Positions 1-7,573 of a stretch of 64,000 bases of DNA are shown in pieces. Origin of the DNA: CAWIJJ01 sp963836405 (GTDB lineage Bacteria; Acidobacteriota; Terriglobia; Bryobacterales; Bryobacteraceae). The translations under genes and the position numbers were made by a program. The first letter of the stretch is position 1, and each line of letters begins with the position of its first letter. The notes under the pieces were generated by a model. That model saw only the letters and a program-made list of their open reading frames with translations. It was not told the DNA's origin and searched no databases. The stretch lies in contig CAWIJL010000006.1 in assembly GCA_963836405.1 (NCBI GenBank), forward strand, positions 1 through 64,000. Direction: 5' to 3'.

Positions 1-2
1 TG

Positions 3-170
3 CACCAGGAAAAGGGCACGGACCCAAAGATCATTGCTGATCAACAGGGGCACGGCCTGGGTGTTCACCTGGCGAGCTATGTCGATACGTCCGTTGCTCG
101 AAAGCGCGCGGCGGTATCGGCGCTTTGGGCGGACTTTAAAGCTCTGCAGTTGAGCAATCGAGACAAATGA
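3..170 (+). CDS. Tyrosine recombinase/integrase, C-terminal fragment (cut by window edge)
   Basis: The open frame entering the window at base 3 gives about 55 residues ending at TGA 168-170. It contains the run DPKIIADQQGHG, then a Tyr in LASYVD and RKRAAVSALW. This is the layout of the last catalytic part of tyrosine recombinases: a helix with a conserved H/G-H and, about ten residues on, the nucleophilic Tyr in a V/A-x-Y context. The N-terminal DNA-binding part and the catalytic Arg lie outside the window, so activity cannot be judged. The gene stops 45 bases from the 3' end of tRNA-Gly, the usual place for an island integrase. The family call rests on a short segment. Confidence 0.6.
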   Translation, partial: HQEKGTDPKIIADQQGHGLGVHLASYVDTSVARKRAAVSALWADFKALQLSNRDK

Positions 171-215
171 GACAAATGCTGGTTCGGCAGGGTGCGCAAG
201 TTATTGATTTTATGG

Positions 216-287
<72 letters not shown>

Positions 288-720
288 TTGCCTTTATTTC
301 CGCTACTTAAACTGTCCTGCAAGGGTTGAGCCGATTCCCCTGCGCATCTATACAGTCTCGCAAATCCACTCCAGGGACGGCGTCTCATCGCAAAATGCAC
401 AGTAAGCCCGGCTCTGAACCTAGCGTTCACCAGCCGTTCGGCCGGGATCCCGCTGATGTTGCCATCTCACGACAAAATCAACATATCACAACGACACCGT
501 CGGGCACAGCTTGGGGCTTCGGAAGCTGATGATCCGAGCGAGTGCATTCGCGGCTGTTTCTTCACCACCAGCGGAACCCACCGTGCGGTTTGCCTCGTAC
601 GAAGCTGATCTCGAGCCTGCCGACCGTCGGCGGAAGTGTATAGGAACCGCCCGCCACTACTGAGCGGCGCAGACGTTCCGATTGCACCAGATCGTGAAGC
701 GCTTCAGCGCTTGGCAAGAG
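288..720. other. Gene-free stretch between tRNA-Gly and the IS21-type element
   Basis: I see no open frame here with protein-like composition, no promoter of good quality and no RNA gene. The short frames present have no recognisable motif and no ribosome binding site. The stretch may be flank or debris of the island next to the tRNA. Confidence 0.5.
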
Positions 721-750
721 TGACCCATTAGGGCTTGGTTGAAGTGACCC
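721..750 (+). repeat. Left end repeats L1/L2 of the IS21-type element
   Basis: GTGACCCA-type repeats lie at about 719-737 (L1) and 743-760 (L2), with TGACCC at 721-726 and 745-750. They mirror the right-end pair in sequence and in the 24-bp period, which is why I take them as transposase-binding sites. Confidence 0.65.
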
Positions 751-786
751 AGGCCGGGAACAGGACTGGGAAAAGAGATACGGGGC

Positions 787-892
787 ATCATCCACGCCGA
801 AGGCGGTGTTCGTTGGTTTGGCTGGAAGGACGAGCAGTATCATCCACGCCGAAGGCGTGCGGGGTGGTTTTCCATCATCCGCGCCGGAGGCG
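787..892. repeat. Three copies of a short dyad repeat (ATCATCCACGCCGAAGGCG type)
   Basis: The 19-base unit occurs at 787-805 and 839-857 exactly, and at 874-892 with CGCGCCGGAGGCG as a variant. Each contains a small palindrome: CGCCgaaGGCG, CACGCCgaaGGCGTG and CGCGCCggaGGCGCG. In the third copy the arms change together and keep their pairing, so symmetry seems to matter. They lie between the left end repeats and the last gene of the element. They could be protein-binding sites or hairpins. Confidence 0.6.
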
Positions 893-895
893 CGT

Positions 896-1219
896 TCAGC
901 GAGGTGGCGCGGTGCGTGCGAGTTTGTACCGAAGATATTCGAAGTACTCCGGGCTGACGTGCGACGCCAGCACTTCCTCGATGACAGGCAGGAAATAGGC
1001 CAGCGAGCGAATCGTGCCCAGAGGCGGTGCTTCGGACGGCCGAATCAGGCGACGCGTGGCGGCCAGCACCAACGCATTTTCGATGACCTTCAGCGAAAGG
1101 CCGCGTTGATACAGTTGCGCTGCCAGCAGCCGGTCGGCACGACGCACCGTCCCCATCGTGCCCGGCGTCTTGCGGTACGCCTCCAGCACCTGGCGAACAT
1201 ATTCTTCCTGGCCGTCCAT
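896..1219 (-). CDS. Small conserved protein of the IS21-type element
   Basis: This encodes 107 residues, beginning MDGQEEYVRQVLEAYRKTPGT and rich in helix-forming residues. It lies ten bases after istB on the same strand and ends just before the dyad repeats, so it appears to be the last gene of the element's operon. The segment PPLGTIRSLAYFLPVIEEVL looks like a conserved helical block. I recall similar small proteins encoded next to IS21-type genes in acidobacteria, but know no function. It has no signal peptide, Cys motif or membrane segment. A replication-protein-like or DNA-binding role is possible but unsupported. Confidence 0.6.
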   Translation of the reverse strand: MDGQEEYVRQVLEAYRKTPGTMGTVRRADRLLAAQLYQRGLSLKVIENALVLAATRRLIRPSEAPPLGTIRSLAYFLPVIEEVLASHVSPEYFEYLRYKLARTAPPR

Positions 1220-1229
1220 GCTGGCGTCC

Positions 1230-1955
1230 TCAGCCTTGCGGTTCGCGCAATGGCGGGCCGTCGATAACGACGGTGTGGCAGTAATGCCGCAACCGGCTCA
1301 GCAAGGCTTCTACCATGGGCCGGTTGCCCAGAAAATTAGGCCACTCGTCGTAGACGAGATTCGTGGTGAGGATTGTGGGACGCCGCCGGTAGCGTTCTTC
1401 CATCAGCTTGAAAAAGATGTTCGACTGCTCCGGTTTCAGATTCAAATATCCAAATTCGTCGATCAAAAGGACGTCCAGCCGCGCCAGACGATTCAGCAGC
1501 TGCCGCGTCGAACGATCCGCCAGCGACGCATACATTTCATCGAACAGGTCCTGGGCCTTGATAAATTGACACCGGTAGCCGTTCTCCAGCGCCTTCATCA
1601 GCAGGCCGGAAGCTAATCCTGTTTTGCCAACGGCTGTCTTGCCGACGAACACGATATTTTCCGCCTTGGCGATGAACTCCAACTCCGCAAACCCGCGGAT
1701 CTGTTTGCGATTGACGCCCGGCTGGCGCGCGAAGGGGAACGTCTCCAGCGTCCAGCGCTCGGGCAGCCTGGCGCGCTGGATGCGCCACTCCAGCGCGCCC
1801 TCCTGCCGGGCCTGAAACTGCGCGCGCACCAGACGCGTCACAAACTCCGAGTAGCTGATGTCGTCCTTGTCGGCGGCGCGCAACTGTTCGTCATAGATCT
1901 CCAGGATGCGCTTGAGCTTGAGGTTCTTCAGCAGTTGTTCCAGTTCTTCAGTCAT
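1230..1955 (-). CDS. istB: IS21 helper ATPase IstB
   Basis: IstB is the AAA+ ATPase that loads IstA on target DNA in IS21 transposition. From the ATG at 1955 the protein has 241 residues, the usual length (240-260). It shows a Walker A in FVGKTAVGKTGLA and Walker B in DVLLIDEFGYL, followed by LTTNLVYDEW, the sensor I segment typical of DnaC/IstB proteins. The Walker A starts GKT rather than the commoner GPS/GPP. A longer start at 1970 exists, but the 1955 ATG gives MTEELEQLLKNLKL, the normal N-terminus, and overlaps the istA stop by 8 nt, suggesting translational coupling. Confidence 0.9.
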   Translation of the reverse strand: MTEELEQLLKNLKLKRILEIYDEQLRAADKDDISYSEFVTRLVRAQFQARQEGALEWRIQRARLPERWTLETFPFARQPGVNRKQIRGFAELEFIAKAENIVFVGKTAVGKTGLASGLLMKALENGYRCQFIKAQDLFDEMYASLADRSTRQLLNRLARLDVLLIDEFGYLNLKPEQSNIFFKLMEERYRRRPTILTTNLVYDEWPNFLGNRPMVEALLSRLRHYCHTVVIDGPPLREPQG

Positions 1956-3348
1956 CGTTGGGCCCCTCATCGAGCAGAAAGTATTCGCGCGTCACGCGGC
2001 GCAGAATCATCCTCTCCAGCCGGTCCAGATCGTAAAGCCCATAACGGGCGGCCTCTTCCACCGCTCCCACCAGCGGTTCACGCGGATACTCGCGCACAAA
2101 CCGCAGCAGTTGCCGCAGGGCAAGTGTGACCACCTTACGGCTGTGCTGTTTCAACCCCACGACATAGTCGGCCAGTTCCGGCGCGGCGGTGATGATGGCC
2201 TGCTCTTCGGGATGCGGATCGGGACGCGCGTCTCTGTGACCGCGCGGCGGGCGGTGCTCCGCCAGCATCACGCGCTGGTGCTCGGCTTCGGCGATGCGCC
2301 GGTGTGTCACCAGTTGGCGGGTATCGAGTTGAATCTCGATCTTGTCCCTGGTCTCGCGCACCTCTACGCGGCGCCCGATCCACTCCACCGGCACCGAATA
2401 GCGGTTGCTGTTCAACGCCACGTAGCCTTCGATATCCACCAGCCGCTGCTGCAGCCGGTAGACTTCCGGAATCCACGACGGCAGCGGCTTCAGATGCAGC
2501 CGCTCCACCGCGAACAGCTCTCGCGGAACCGCGCGGATGTGTTTCTTGTAAGTCGAGTTGACCTTATCGCACCACTGCCGTGCCCGCTGATTCAGATCCT
2601 CCCAACTGCGGAAGGTGCGCCCCGCCAGAAAGTTATGCTCGATGAAATGGAAGGGGCGCTCCACCCGTCCCGAACGGTTGGCATTGCCAATCGCGTGCGC
2701 CACGAACTGAAAGCCGAAACGCTCGCCAAAAGCAGCCATCTCCGGTACCGGCACCATGTCGCGTCCGCTGCCACGCAGCACCACCACGTGCGTGTTATCG
2801 ATCATGGTCCGCGCTGCCGCGCCGCCGAAGTAGCGTAGCGCTTCCGTGAGAAAGACTTTGCAGTCGAAACGCCGGAAGGTGGGATAGCACTGGAAGAACA
2901 GCATCCGCGAATAGCACAGCACCGCAGACGCGGTCTGCACCTTGCGCTTCCTGCCGTCCAGTTCGAGCTCATGCGGAGACGTGTCGTGCTGCATCTCCTC
3001 CCCAGGCGCAAAATCATACTGGCCCGCCGGCGTGGGCGGCGCGTAGCCGATTCCATGCCGCCGGCAGAACGAGGTCAACGCGGCATACGACATCTCCGCC
3101 CCCGCCGCCACCAGTTCCTCATGGACTCGCACGAGATTCCCCTGGCACTTGTCGAAAAGCTCCAGGATCTGAGGCCGGTAGGGCTCCGCCTTCTCGGTTC
3201 GATGCAGTTCCGGCAGGGTGGTCGAGTTGGATCGTAGAACTTTGCGCACGGCCACGCGGGAGACTCCCAGTACCCGTGCGATCTCGCGTTTGCTCACGTG
3301 CTGCGCATTCAGTTCCAGAATCGTGGTCCGTTGTGCCTGGCTCAACAT
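1948..3348 (-). CDS. istA: IS21-family transposase IstA
   Basis: This is the DDE transposase of the element. From ATG 3348 it has 466 residues. An N-terminal helix-turn-helix (KREIARVLGVSRVAVRKVL, about residues 20-38) is followed by a retroviral-integrase-type core. Likely catalytic residues are D122 (MQHDTSP), D184 (MIDNTH) and E230 (GRVERPF), and the C-terminal part fits the beta-barrel and helical tail of IstA. The frame is open upstream to 3444, but residues before MLSQAQRTTILEL look like parB read in another frame, so 3348 is preferred. It overlaps the parB region upstream and istB downstream. Confidence 0.9.
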   Translation of the reverse strand: MLSQAQRTTILELNAQHVSKREIARVLGVSRVAVRKVLRSNSTTLPELHRTEKAEPYRPQILELFDKCQGNLVRVHEELVAAGAEMSYAALTSFCRRHGIGYAPPTPAGQYDFAPGEEMQHDTSPHELELDGRKRKVQTASAVLCYSRMLFFQCYPTFRRFDCKVFLTEALRYFGGAAARTMIDNTHVVVLRGSGRDMVPVPEMAAFGERFGFQFVAHAIGNANRSGRVERPFHFIEHNFLAGRTFRSWEDLNQRARQWCDKVNSTYKKHIRAVPRELFAVERLHLKPLPSWIPEVYRLQQRLVDIEGYVALNSNRYSVPVEWIGRRVEVRETRDKIEIQLDTRQLVTHRRIAEAEHQRVMLAEHRPPRGHRDARPDPHPEEQAIITAAPELADYVVGLKQHSRKVVTLALRQLLRFVREYPREPLVGAVEEAARYGLYDLDRLERMILRRVTREYFLLDEGPNDD

Positions 3349-4225
3349 GGGGTGTCTTCTCCGGTTGGATTTTTTCGTCGATGCGATGCAGCTGCTTTTG
3401 AATGCGCTCGATCTGATACCGCGCCGCTTTCGCTTGCTGCTCATCCACCTCCGTGGCAGCCGCGCCCGCCAGTCGCCGCTGGGCGCGGTTCACAATCGCC
3501 GCCACCATTTCCAGATCGCGTAACAGTTCGGCGCCGGTTCCGGCCGGAGCTTGCTCCTGCGCCTGCCGCTGCGCTTTGAAGAACAACTCGGGATCGTCGA
3601 GAATGCGTTGGCGGATTGCCGGAGAACCTTTGCGCCACGCTGCATACAACTGGCCGCCGGCACGCGTATCGCCGTGGTGTGCGGCGAAGATGGCCGCCAT
3701 CCGCTGGCAATCCTCCAGGCTTTGACGCGCCACCGGCACCAGAAACTTCATGGCCATCTGCGCCAGAATCTTGCCCTCGCGCACCTGTTGCTGGATCGCT
3801 TCCGGTAAAACCTCCACCAGCGCCAGCCGCCTCGATACCCAACTCACGCTGCGATCGAACCGGCGCGCCAACTCATCCAGCCCGTAATCGAAGCGCCGCT
3901 CCAACTCCGCCAACAGCCAACCCACCTCCAGCGCGGTCTCGTGTTCGGATAAACGCAGCGAGCGGTCCAGCACTACGGCCGCCGCCTCGCTCATCGGCCA
4001 CACCACGGCTTCCACCGTGTCCCGCCCCAGTTGCTCCAGCGCCGCGATCCGCTTGTAGCCGTCGATCACCACGTAATGGTCGCCCTGGCCTTCGGCGGCC
4101 ACCACCACGATGGGCGTTTGCTGCCCACTGTCAGCTAGCGACGCCAACAGCCGCCGCTGCCGCCCTGCATGGCGCACTCGCAGGTGCTCCCAACGCCGGT
4201 CGAGTTGGTGAAACTCCAGTTGCAT
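3119..4225 (-). CDS. ParB/Spo0J-like nuclease-fold DNA-binding protein in the IS element
   Basis: Residues about 30-75 form a ParB N-terminal-like domain, with YVVIDGYKRIAALEQLG in place of the usual GERRxRA box. A helix-turn-helix follows (LDELARRFDRSVSWVSRRLA, about 125-145), then a helical region. ParB-family proteins bind palindromic sites and switch with CTP; whether this one does is unknown. The frame as given runs 230 nt into istA, and its last 75 residues are only istA read out of frame. A T6 run at 3370-3375 (A6 on the coding strand) may hold an indel: one more A would end parB at 3342-3344, overlapping the istA ATG. I think the functional gene is 3342-4225. Confidence 0.7.
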   Translation of the reverse strand: MQLEFHQLDRRWEHLRVRHAGRQRRLLASLADSGQQTPIVVVAAEGQGDHYVVIDGYKRIAALEQLGRDTVEAVVWPMSEAAAVVLDRSLRLSEHETALEVGWLLAELERRFDYGLDELARRFDRSVSWVSRRLALVEVLPEAIQQQVREGKILAQMAMKFLVPVARQSLEDCQRMAAIFAAHHGDTRAGGQLYAAWRKGSPAIRQRILDDPELFFKAQRQAQEQAPAGTGAELLRDLEMVAAIVNRAQRRLAGAAATEVDEQQAKAARYQIERIQKQLHRIDEKIQPEKTPHVEPGTTDHDSGTECAAREQTRDRTGTGSLPRGRAQSSTIQLDHPAGTASNREGGALPASDPGAFRQVPGESRASP

Positions 4226-4262
4226 CGGACAGGCTGAATGTATGCCGAGCCCCGCCAGCCGA

Positions 4263-4770
4263 TCAATATCTCCGGATTAAATCACGCGCCTGTTTCCACC
4301 GCTGCTCCCTTTCCCTGACGCTCTCCATCGCGTGCCGGCAGTCGTGCGAGCAGAAGCGTTGTAAAGGACTTCGCCGCCCACGCTCGAATCCCACGTAGCA
4401 GCCGGGCCGGTCGCACGAATGATCGAAAAAAATGTTCTGTAGTGATTACCCTCGCGGCGTCGTTAACCGCCTCTGGCTCTGCGGGTTTCCGGCTTTTCGT
4501 GTGCTCGCGGTAGCGCCGGCTTTGCCCGTTCCGTTTCTGTTTGCCTGCCGTGGTCGCCCGATATCTTTGCTGGGCCTTCCACCGCGACCATTCCCGTGCC
4601 CCTTCCCGGCACTCTTCGCTGCAATAACGCTGTCGGACCCGGCCGGGGTGAAAGCGCTGCTCGCATCCTTTTAGCAGACACCGGCGTGTTCGCGGCCGAC
4701 GCCCGGATTGTTTCCGTCGCCCAGCCCCTTGCCTTTTGTGCGGACCTGTAAGATTCTCGGTAGGGCCCAT
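4263..4770 (-). CDS. Double zinc-finger protein of the IS element (one frameshift)
   Basis: The first frame (from ATG 4770) carries C-x4-C-x13-C-x3-C (CLLKGC then YCSEEC), flanked by very basic stretches. After ITTEHFF it meets a T7 run (A7 at 4426-4432 on the plus strand). Dropping one T continues into a second copy of the motif, CDRPGC then FCSHDC (C-x4-C-x15-C-x3-C), ending RDLIRRY with TGA at 4263-4265, only 37 nt before parB. Without that shift the frame runs on to 4282 with no motif. The second, matching zinc motif shows which reading is ancestral. The protein is probably DNA-binding (inference). Either the T7 run is an error or decay, or slippage makes the full protein. Confidence 0.65.
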
Positions 4771-4797
4771 GGGAGGTGATGACTCCCAGAAGCTCCT

Positions 4798-4829
4798 GCC
4801 CTGGAGGGGAATCTACTCCTCTCCAGGGC
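4798..4829. other. Long hairpin upstream of the element's first gene
   Basis: GCCCTGGAGGGGA pairs with TCCTCTCCAGGGC (13 pairs with one wobble) around a short loop. It sits between the right end repeats and the zinc-finger gene. Such a structure could block read-through transcription or translation from outside, as in some other insertion sequences. There is no T-tract, so it is not a standard terminator. Confidence 0.55.
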
Positions 4830-4927
4830 GCAAACCTCCGGCTCATTACGAAATCAACACTGTACCGGAAACGGCGCCACGTTTTGCGCGGCTGCCAGCG
4901 GGAGTGTGGCTCAGCTACAGACTGCCT

Positions 4928-4957
4928 GAGTCATTTTTGGCAAGCACAGGTGGGTCA
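4928..4957 (-). repeat. Right end repeats R1/R2 of the IS21-type element
   Basis: GGGTCA at 4952-4957 and GAGTCA at 4928-4933 are the inverted counterparts of the left-end TGACCC repeats, with the same 24-bp period. R1 read inward is GTGACCCACCTGTGCTTG, compared with GTGACCCATTAGGGCTTG at L1. Confidence 0.65.
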
Positions 4958-5252
4958 CTTCTCGCGCGTGCCGAAGGAAGCGGATCTTGGACCTCGGCAT
5001 GAACGATGTCGGCCAACTCGTCGGCAAACCAGCCGGCGGATGGTAATCGCTACCGCGTCCCGCATCGTTGCGTACGACGACGGCTCACGGTGGAAGCCGA
5101 CGCCAGCAGTTCCGACACCGTCCACCATCGGCGGCGCGGCAAGACGTTCGGCGCCGAACGCTTCGAGCGGGAACTGGCCGATCTTCGTTGCGCGAAAGGC
5201 CGCAACTCCCTGACGTTTGACAGTCTGTGCCCACGCGAATCAGTATTGAAGA
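4958..5252. other. Intergenic region before the sulfatase; no gene seen
   Basis: No protein-like frame is present. A TTGACA at 5218-5223 could be a -35 element, but no good -10 follows at 16-18 bp, so I do not call a promoter. Flank of the insertion element. Confidence 0.4.
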
Positions 5253-6686
5253 GTGAATCGTAGAAGCTTCCTGGCGGCCGCCGGATCGGGAATGGCCGCT
5301 TCGCAAGGACTCGCCCAGCAGCCCTCTCTCCAGCAGCCTGCCGGATCGGCTCCTCCGAACGTGATCTGGGTCCTCGGCGACCAGTTCCGGTCGCAGGCGC
5401 TGGGCTGCGCGGGCGATCCCAATGCCTCGACTCCGAATCTGGACACCATGGCGACGCAGGGCGTGCGCTTCACCGCGGCGGTGTCGGGTATGCCGCTGTG
5501 CTGCCCCTTCCGCGGCTCCATGCTGACCGGACGCTACCCGCACCATTGCGTTCCCGGGCATGAGTATCCTCTGCCCGAAGGCCAGCCGACCATCGCCAAC
5601 GCATTCAATGCCGCGGGTTATCACACCGCGTATATCGGGAAGTGGCACCTGGGCGGGTTTCACGAGAGCAACGGGCGCGCTGCCCACTTCATTGTGCCGC
5701 CCGACCGGAGGGGAGCATTCGAGAGCTGGACCGGCTACGAGAACAACAACAGCCAGTGGGACACGTGGGTGCACGGCGGCTCGGGCCGGGATGCGTTTCA
5801 CTACCGGCTGCCCGGCTACGAGACCGACGAGCTCTCCAATCTGTTTATCCAATACATCCGGGATCGTGCCGAGGCGCGCACCCGCGGCGACGCCAAGCCG
5901 TTCTTCGCGATCCTCTCCGTGCAGCCTCCGCACAATCCTTATGTCGCGCCCGCCGACTGGATGCGCAAGTACAACCTGGCGCGCCTTGAACTGCGTCCCA
6001 ACGTGCCCGACGTACGTTCCGTGACGACGCGCGCGCGCCGGGAACTGGCCGGTTATTACGCGATGATCGAGAACCTGGATTGGAACGTGGGCCGGATTCG
6101 GGAGGCACTCACGCAAACGGGAGCCGCATTCAACACGCATATTCTGTTCTTCGCCGACCACGGCGACATGCACGGCTCGCATGGCCAGTTCCTGAAGATG
6201 ACCGCCTACGAAGAGGCCATCCGCATCCCAATGATCCTTGCCGGCGAGCAGCCGCAGGGCTACGACGGCCGGCGCACCGGCAACGTTCCCGTGCCGCTCA
6301 ATCACGTCGATATCGCGCCCACCACGCTGGGCCTGTGCGGAATCGCCAAGCCTGCGTGGATGGAGGGTACGGACTACTCGCACTACCGGGTGCGCCGGCC
6401 TGCCGCGGCATCCGAGCCGGACTCGGCATTCCTGCAAAGCGTAGTGCCCACCGGCCATGGCGACAGTGTGGACAAGCCTTGGCGCGGCCTGGTGACGCGC
6501 GATGGCTGGAAGTATGTCTGCTTCGAAAATATCTCGTGGCTGATGTTCAACCTCAATGAGGATCCGTACGAACAGGCGAACCTGGCGCACAATTCCGCGT
6601 ACCGGGCGCAGCGCAAAAAGCTGCTGGGCCGGCTGCGCGAGTGGATCGGCGGCAGTGGAGACAAATTCGCGCTGCCGGAGGGGTGA
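5253..6686 (+). CDS. Tat-exported type I sulfatase
   Basis: This encodes 477 residues from a GTG start. Type I sulfatases hydrolyse sulfate esters using a formylglycine made from Cys or Ser in C/S-x-P-x-R. Here the site is C83 in LCCPFRGSMLTGR. It is of the Cys type, so it needs formylglycine-generating enzyme or an equivalent, which is not in the window. An N-terminal RRSFLAAAGSG is a Tat signal, so the protein is exported. FFADHGDMHGSHGQF carries metal ligands, and the first metal site reads VLGDQ rather than the usual D-D. The C-terminal NEDPYEQANL block is typical of arylsulfatase-like members. The substrate may be a sulfated polysaccharide or small ester; this cannot be told. It appears monocistronic. 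Confidence 0.9.
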   Translation: MNRRSFLAAAGSGMAASQGLAQQPSLQQPAGSAPPNVIWVLGDQFRSQALGCAGDPNASTPNLDTMATQGVRFTAAVSGMPLCCPFRGSMLTGRYPHHCVPGHEYPLPEGQPTIANAFNAAGYHTAYIGKWHLGGFHESNGRAAHFIVPPDRRGAFESWTGYENNNSQWDTWVHGGSGRDAFHYRLPGYETDELSNLFIQYIRDRAEARTRGDAKPFFAILSVQPPHNPYVAPADWMRKYNLARLELRPNVPDVRSVTTRARRELAGYYAMIENLDWNVGRIREALTQTGAAFNTHILFFADHGDMHGSHGQFLKMTAYEEAIRIPMILAGEQPQGYDGRRTGNVPVPLNHVDIAPTTLGLCGIAKPAWMEGTDYSHYRVRRPAAASEPDSAFLQSVVPTGHGDSVDKPWRGLVTRDGWKYVCFENISWLMFNLNEDPYEQANLAHNSAYRAQRKKLLGRLREWIGGSGDKFALPEG

Positions 6687-6695
6687 AGGTTTCGG

Positions 6696-7506
6696 CTACG
6701 GCTTGGCCGCAACATGCGAGAAGTGGAGTTGGCGATCGCCGAACGGCGAAACCACCGGCGCCGTTTTCCGCCGGGTTCTTTTCCGACACCCGGGATGCGA
6801 AACGCGAGCGGCTCGCGTTGCGCGAGATCGAGGAGCTCCAGGCGGAAATCCTTCCAGCGGGCGGCGCTCTCTTCTTGCGGGAATCGCACTTCGGGAATCA
6901 GGCGGAGGAAACGCGGCGAGCGCGGATCCAAGACCGGACCGCCCGTCGAGTCTACGCGCCCGAGGGAATCGACCGCCCGCAGGCGGGCGTCGGAAACCAG
7001 CCGCGGCCGGCCAACCAGTTCAGGAAATACTGCTCGTCGAAGTGCCGTCTTGCCGTCGGGCTCCGCGCATATACCAGGGGCTCGGGTTGCCGTCGAGGCT
7101 GGTATTGTCGAACAGGAGCAGATTGCAGGTCCGGATTTTCTGAGACGAAGCCGCGGGAAATAGCTTCACGGCCAGGCCGAAACTTCGCGGCAGATGGAGC
7201 CAGGGAATGAGCGATGCGGACTGGTCGAAGGTGGTATTGTTCCCCGAGGCGGACATTCGCACGATGGCGGGGACACGCCTCTCGGCGGCGAACAGACCGG
7301 TGTAGCCGGAGTCCGCGGAAATCTCCCAGTTCGCCTCGCCGCCGACGCCTTTGGGGTGAAACAGTTTGGGGCTGTCTTCCTTGACATCGCCCGGGTCGGC
7401 GAGGGTTACTCCGGCAGGCGATCCAGCGGGCAGGGAAATTCGTAGACGCGGGCGCGGACTTCATCGAACGAGAACCATGTGGGTTGGGTGGCTTCGGCGG
7501 GCGTCA
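6696..7506 (-). pseudogene. Frameshifted gene, probably catalase-superfamily-like
   Basis: Reading the minus strand from ATG 7506 gives MTPAEATQPTWFSFDEVRARVYEF, then a stop. Protein-like sequence continues in other frames: FHPKGVGGEANWEIS, YTGLFAAERRVPAIVRMS and FGLAVKLFP, then HFDEQYFLNWLAGR, then AVDSLGRVDSTGGPVLDPRSP and FRLELLDLAQREPLAFRI, ending near HVAAKP-TAG at 6696-6698. At least four single-base shifts are needed. The H-P-K-G / Y-T-G / A-x-x-R / GKLFP order recalls catalase-related heme proteins, but I cannot see a clear heme Tyr, so this is weak. The frameshifts are close together and may be sequence errors. No intact product can come from the sequence as given. Confidence 0.45.
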
Positions 7507-7573
7507 TAATGAGGCTACCAGTTTATCGCGGCACGGTCAGCGCGTGCTCTCGATTCTGGTAGGGTGAAGCTGC

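Larger units (their letters stand above)
721..4957 (-). mobile_element. IS21-family element with zinc-finger, ParB-like and small accessory genes
   Basis: The element holds five minus-strand genes in order: zinc-finger protein, ParB-like protein, istA, istB, small ORF. Both ends carry repeats in inverted orientation. At the left, TGACCC starts at 721 and again at 745. At the right, its complement lies at 4952-4957, with a TGACTC variant at 4928-4933. Both pairs are spaced exactly 24 bp. The outer repeats agree at about 14 of 19 positions (GTGACCCA then a shared GCTTG). IS21-family ends are known to carry multiple short transposase-binding repeats. I could not recognise a target-site duplication, so the exact boundary may differ by a few bases. 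Standard IS21 elements carry only istA and istB. Confidence 0.75.

Noticed and set aside
562..843. 93-residue minus-strand frame at the IS border
   Set aside because: It crosses the inferred end of the element and has no motif or ribosome binding site.
787..892. CRISPR array
   Set aside because: Only three short repeats with unequal spacing (52 and 35 bases), and no cas gene in the window.
3119..3341. C-terminal 75 residues of the parB frame as a real domain
   Set aside because: They are istA coding sequence read in another frame and have no parB-like character.
715..4963. Target-site duplication flanking the IS element
   Set aside because: The bases outside TGACCC at the two ends (CAAGAG and CTTCTC) do not form a direct repeat.
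5218..5250. Sigma-70 promoter ahead of the sulfatase
   Set aside because: A TTGACA is present but no acceptable -10 at 16-18 bp; it would also leave almost no leader.
5085..6590. 501-residue minus-strand frame opposite the sulfatase
   Set aside because: Antisense to a gene with intact catalytic motifs. No recognisable domain.
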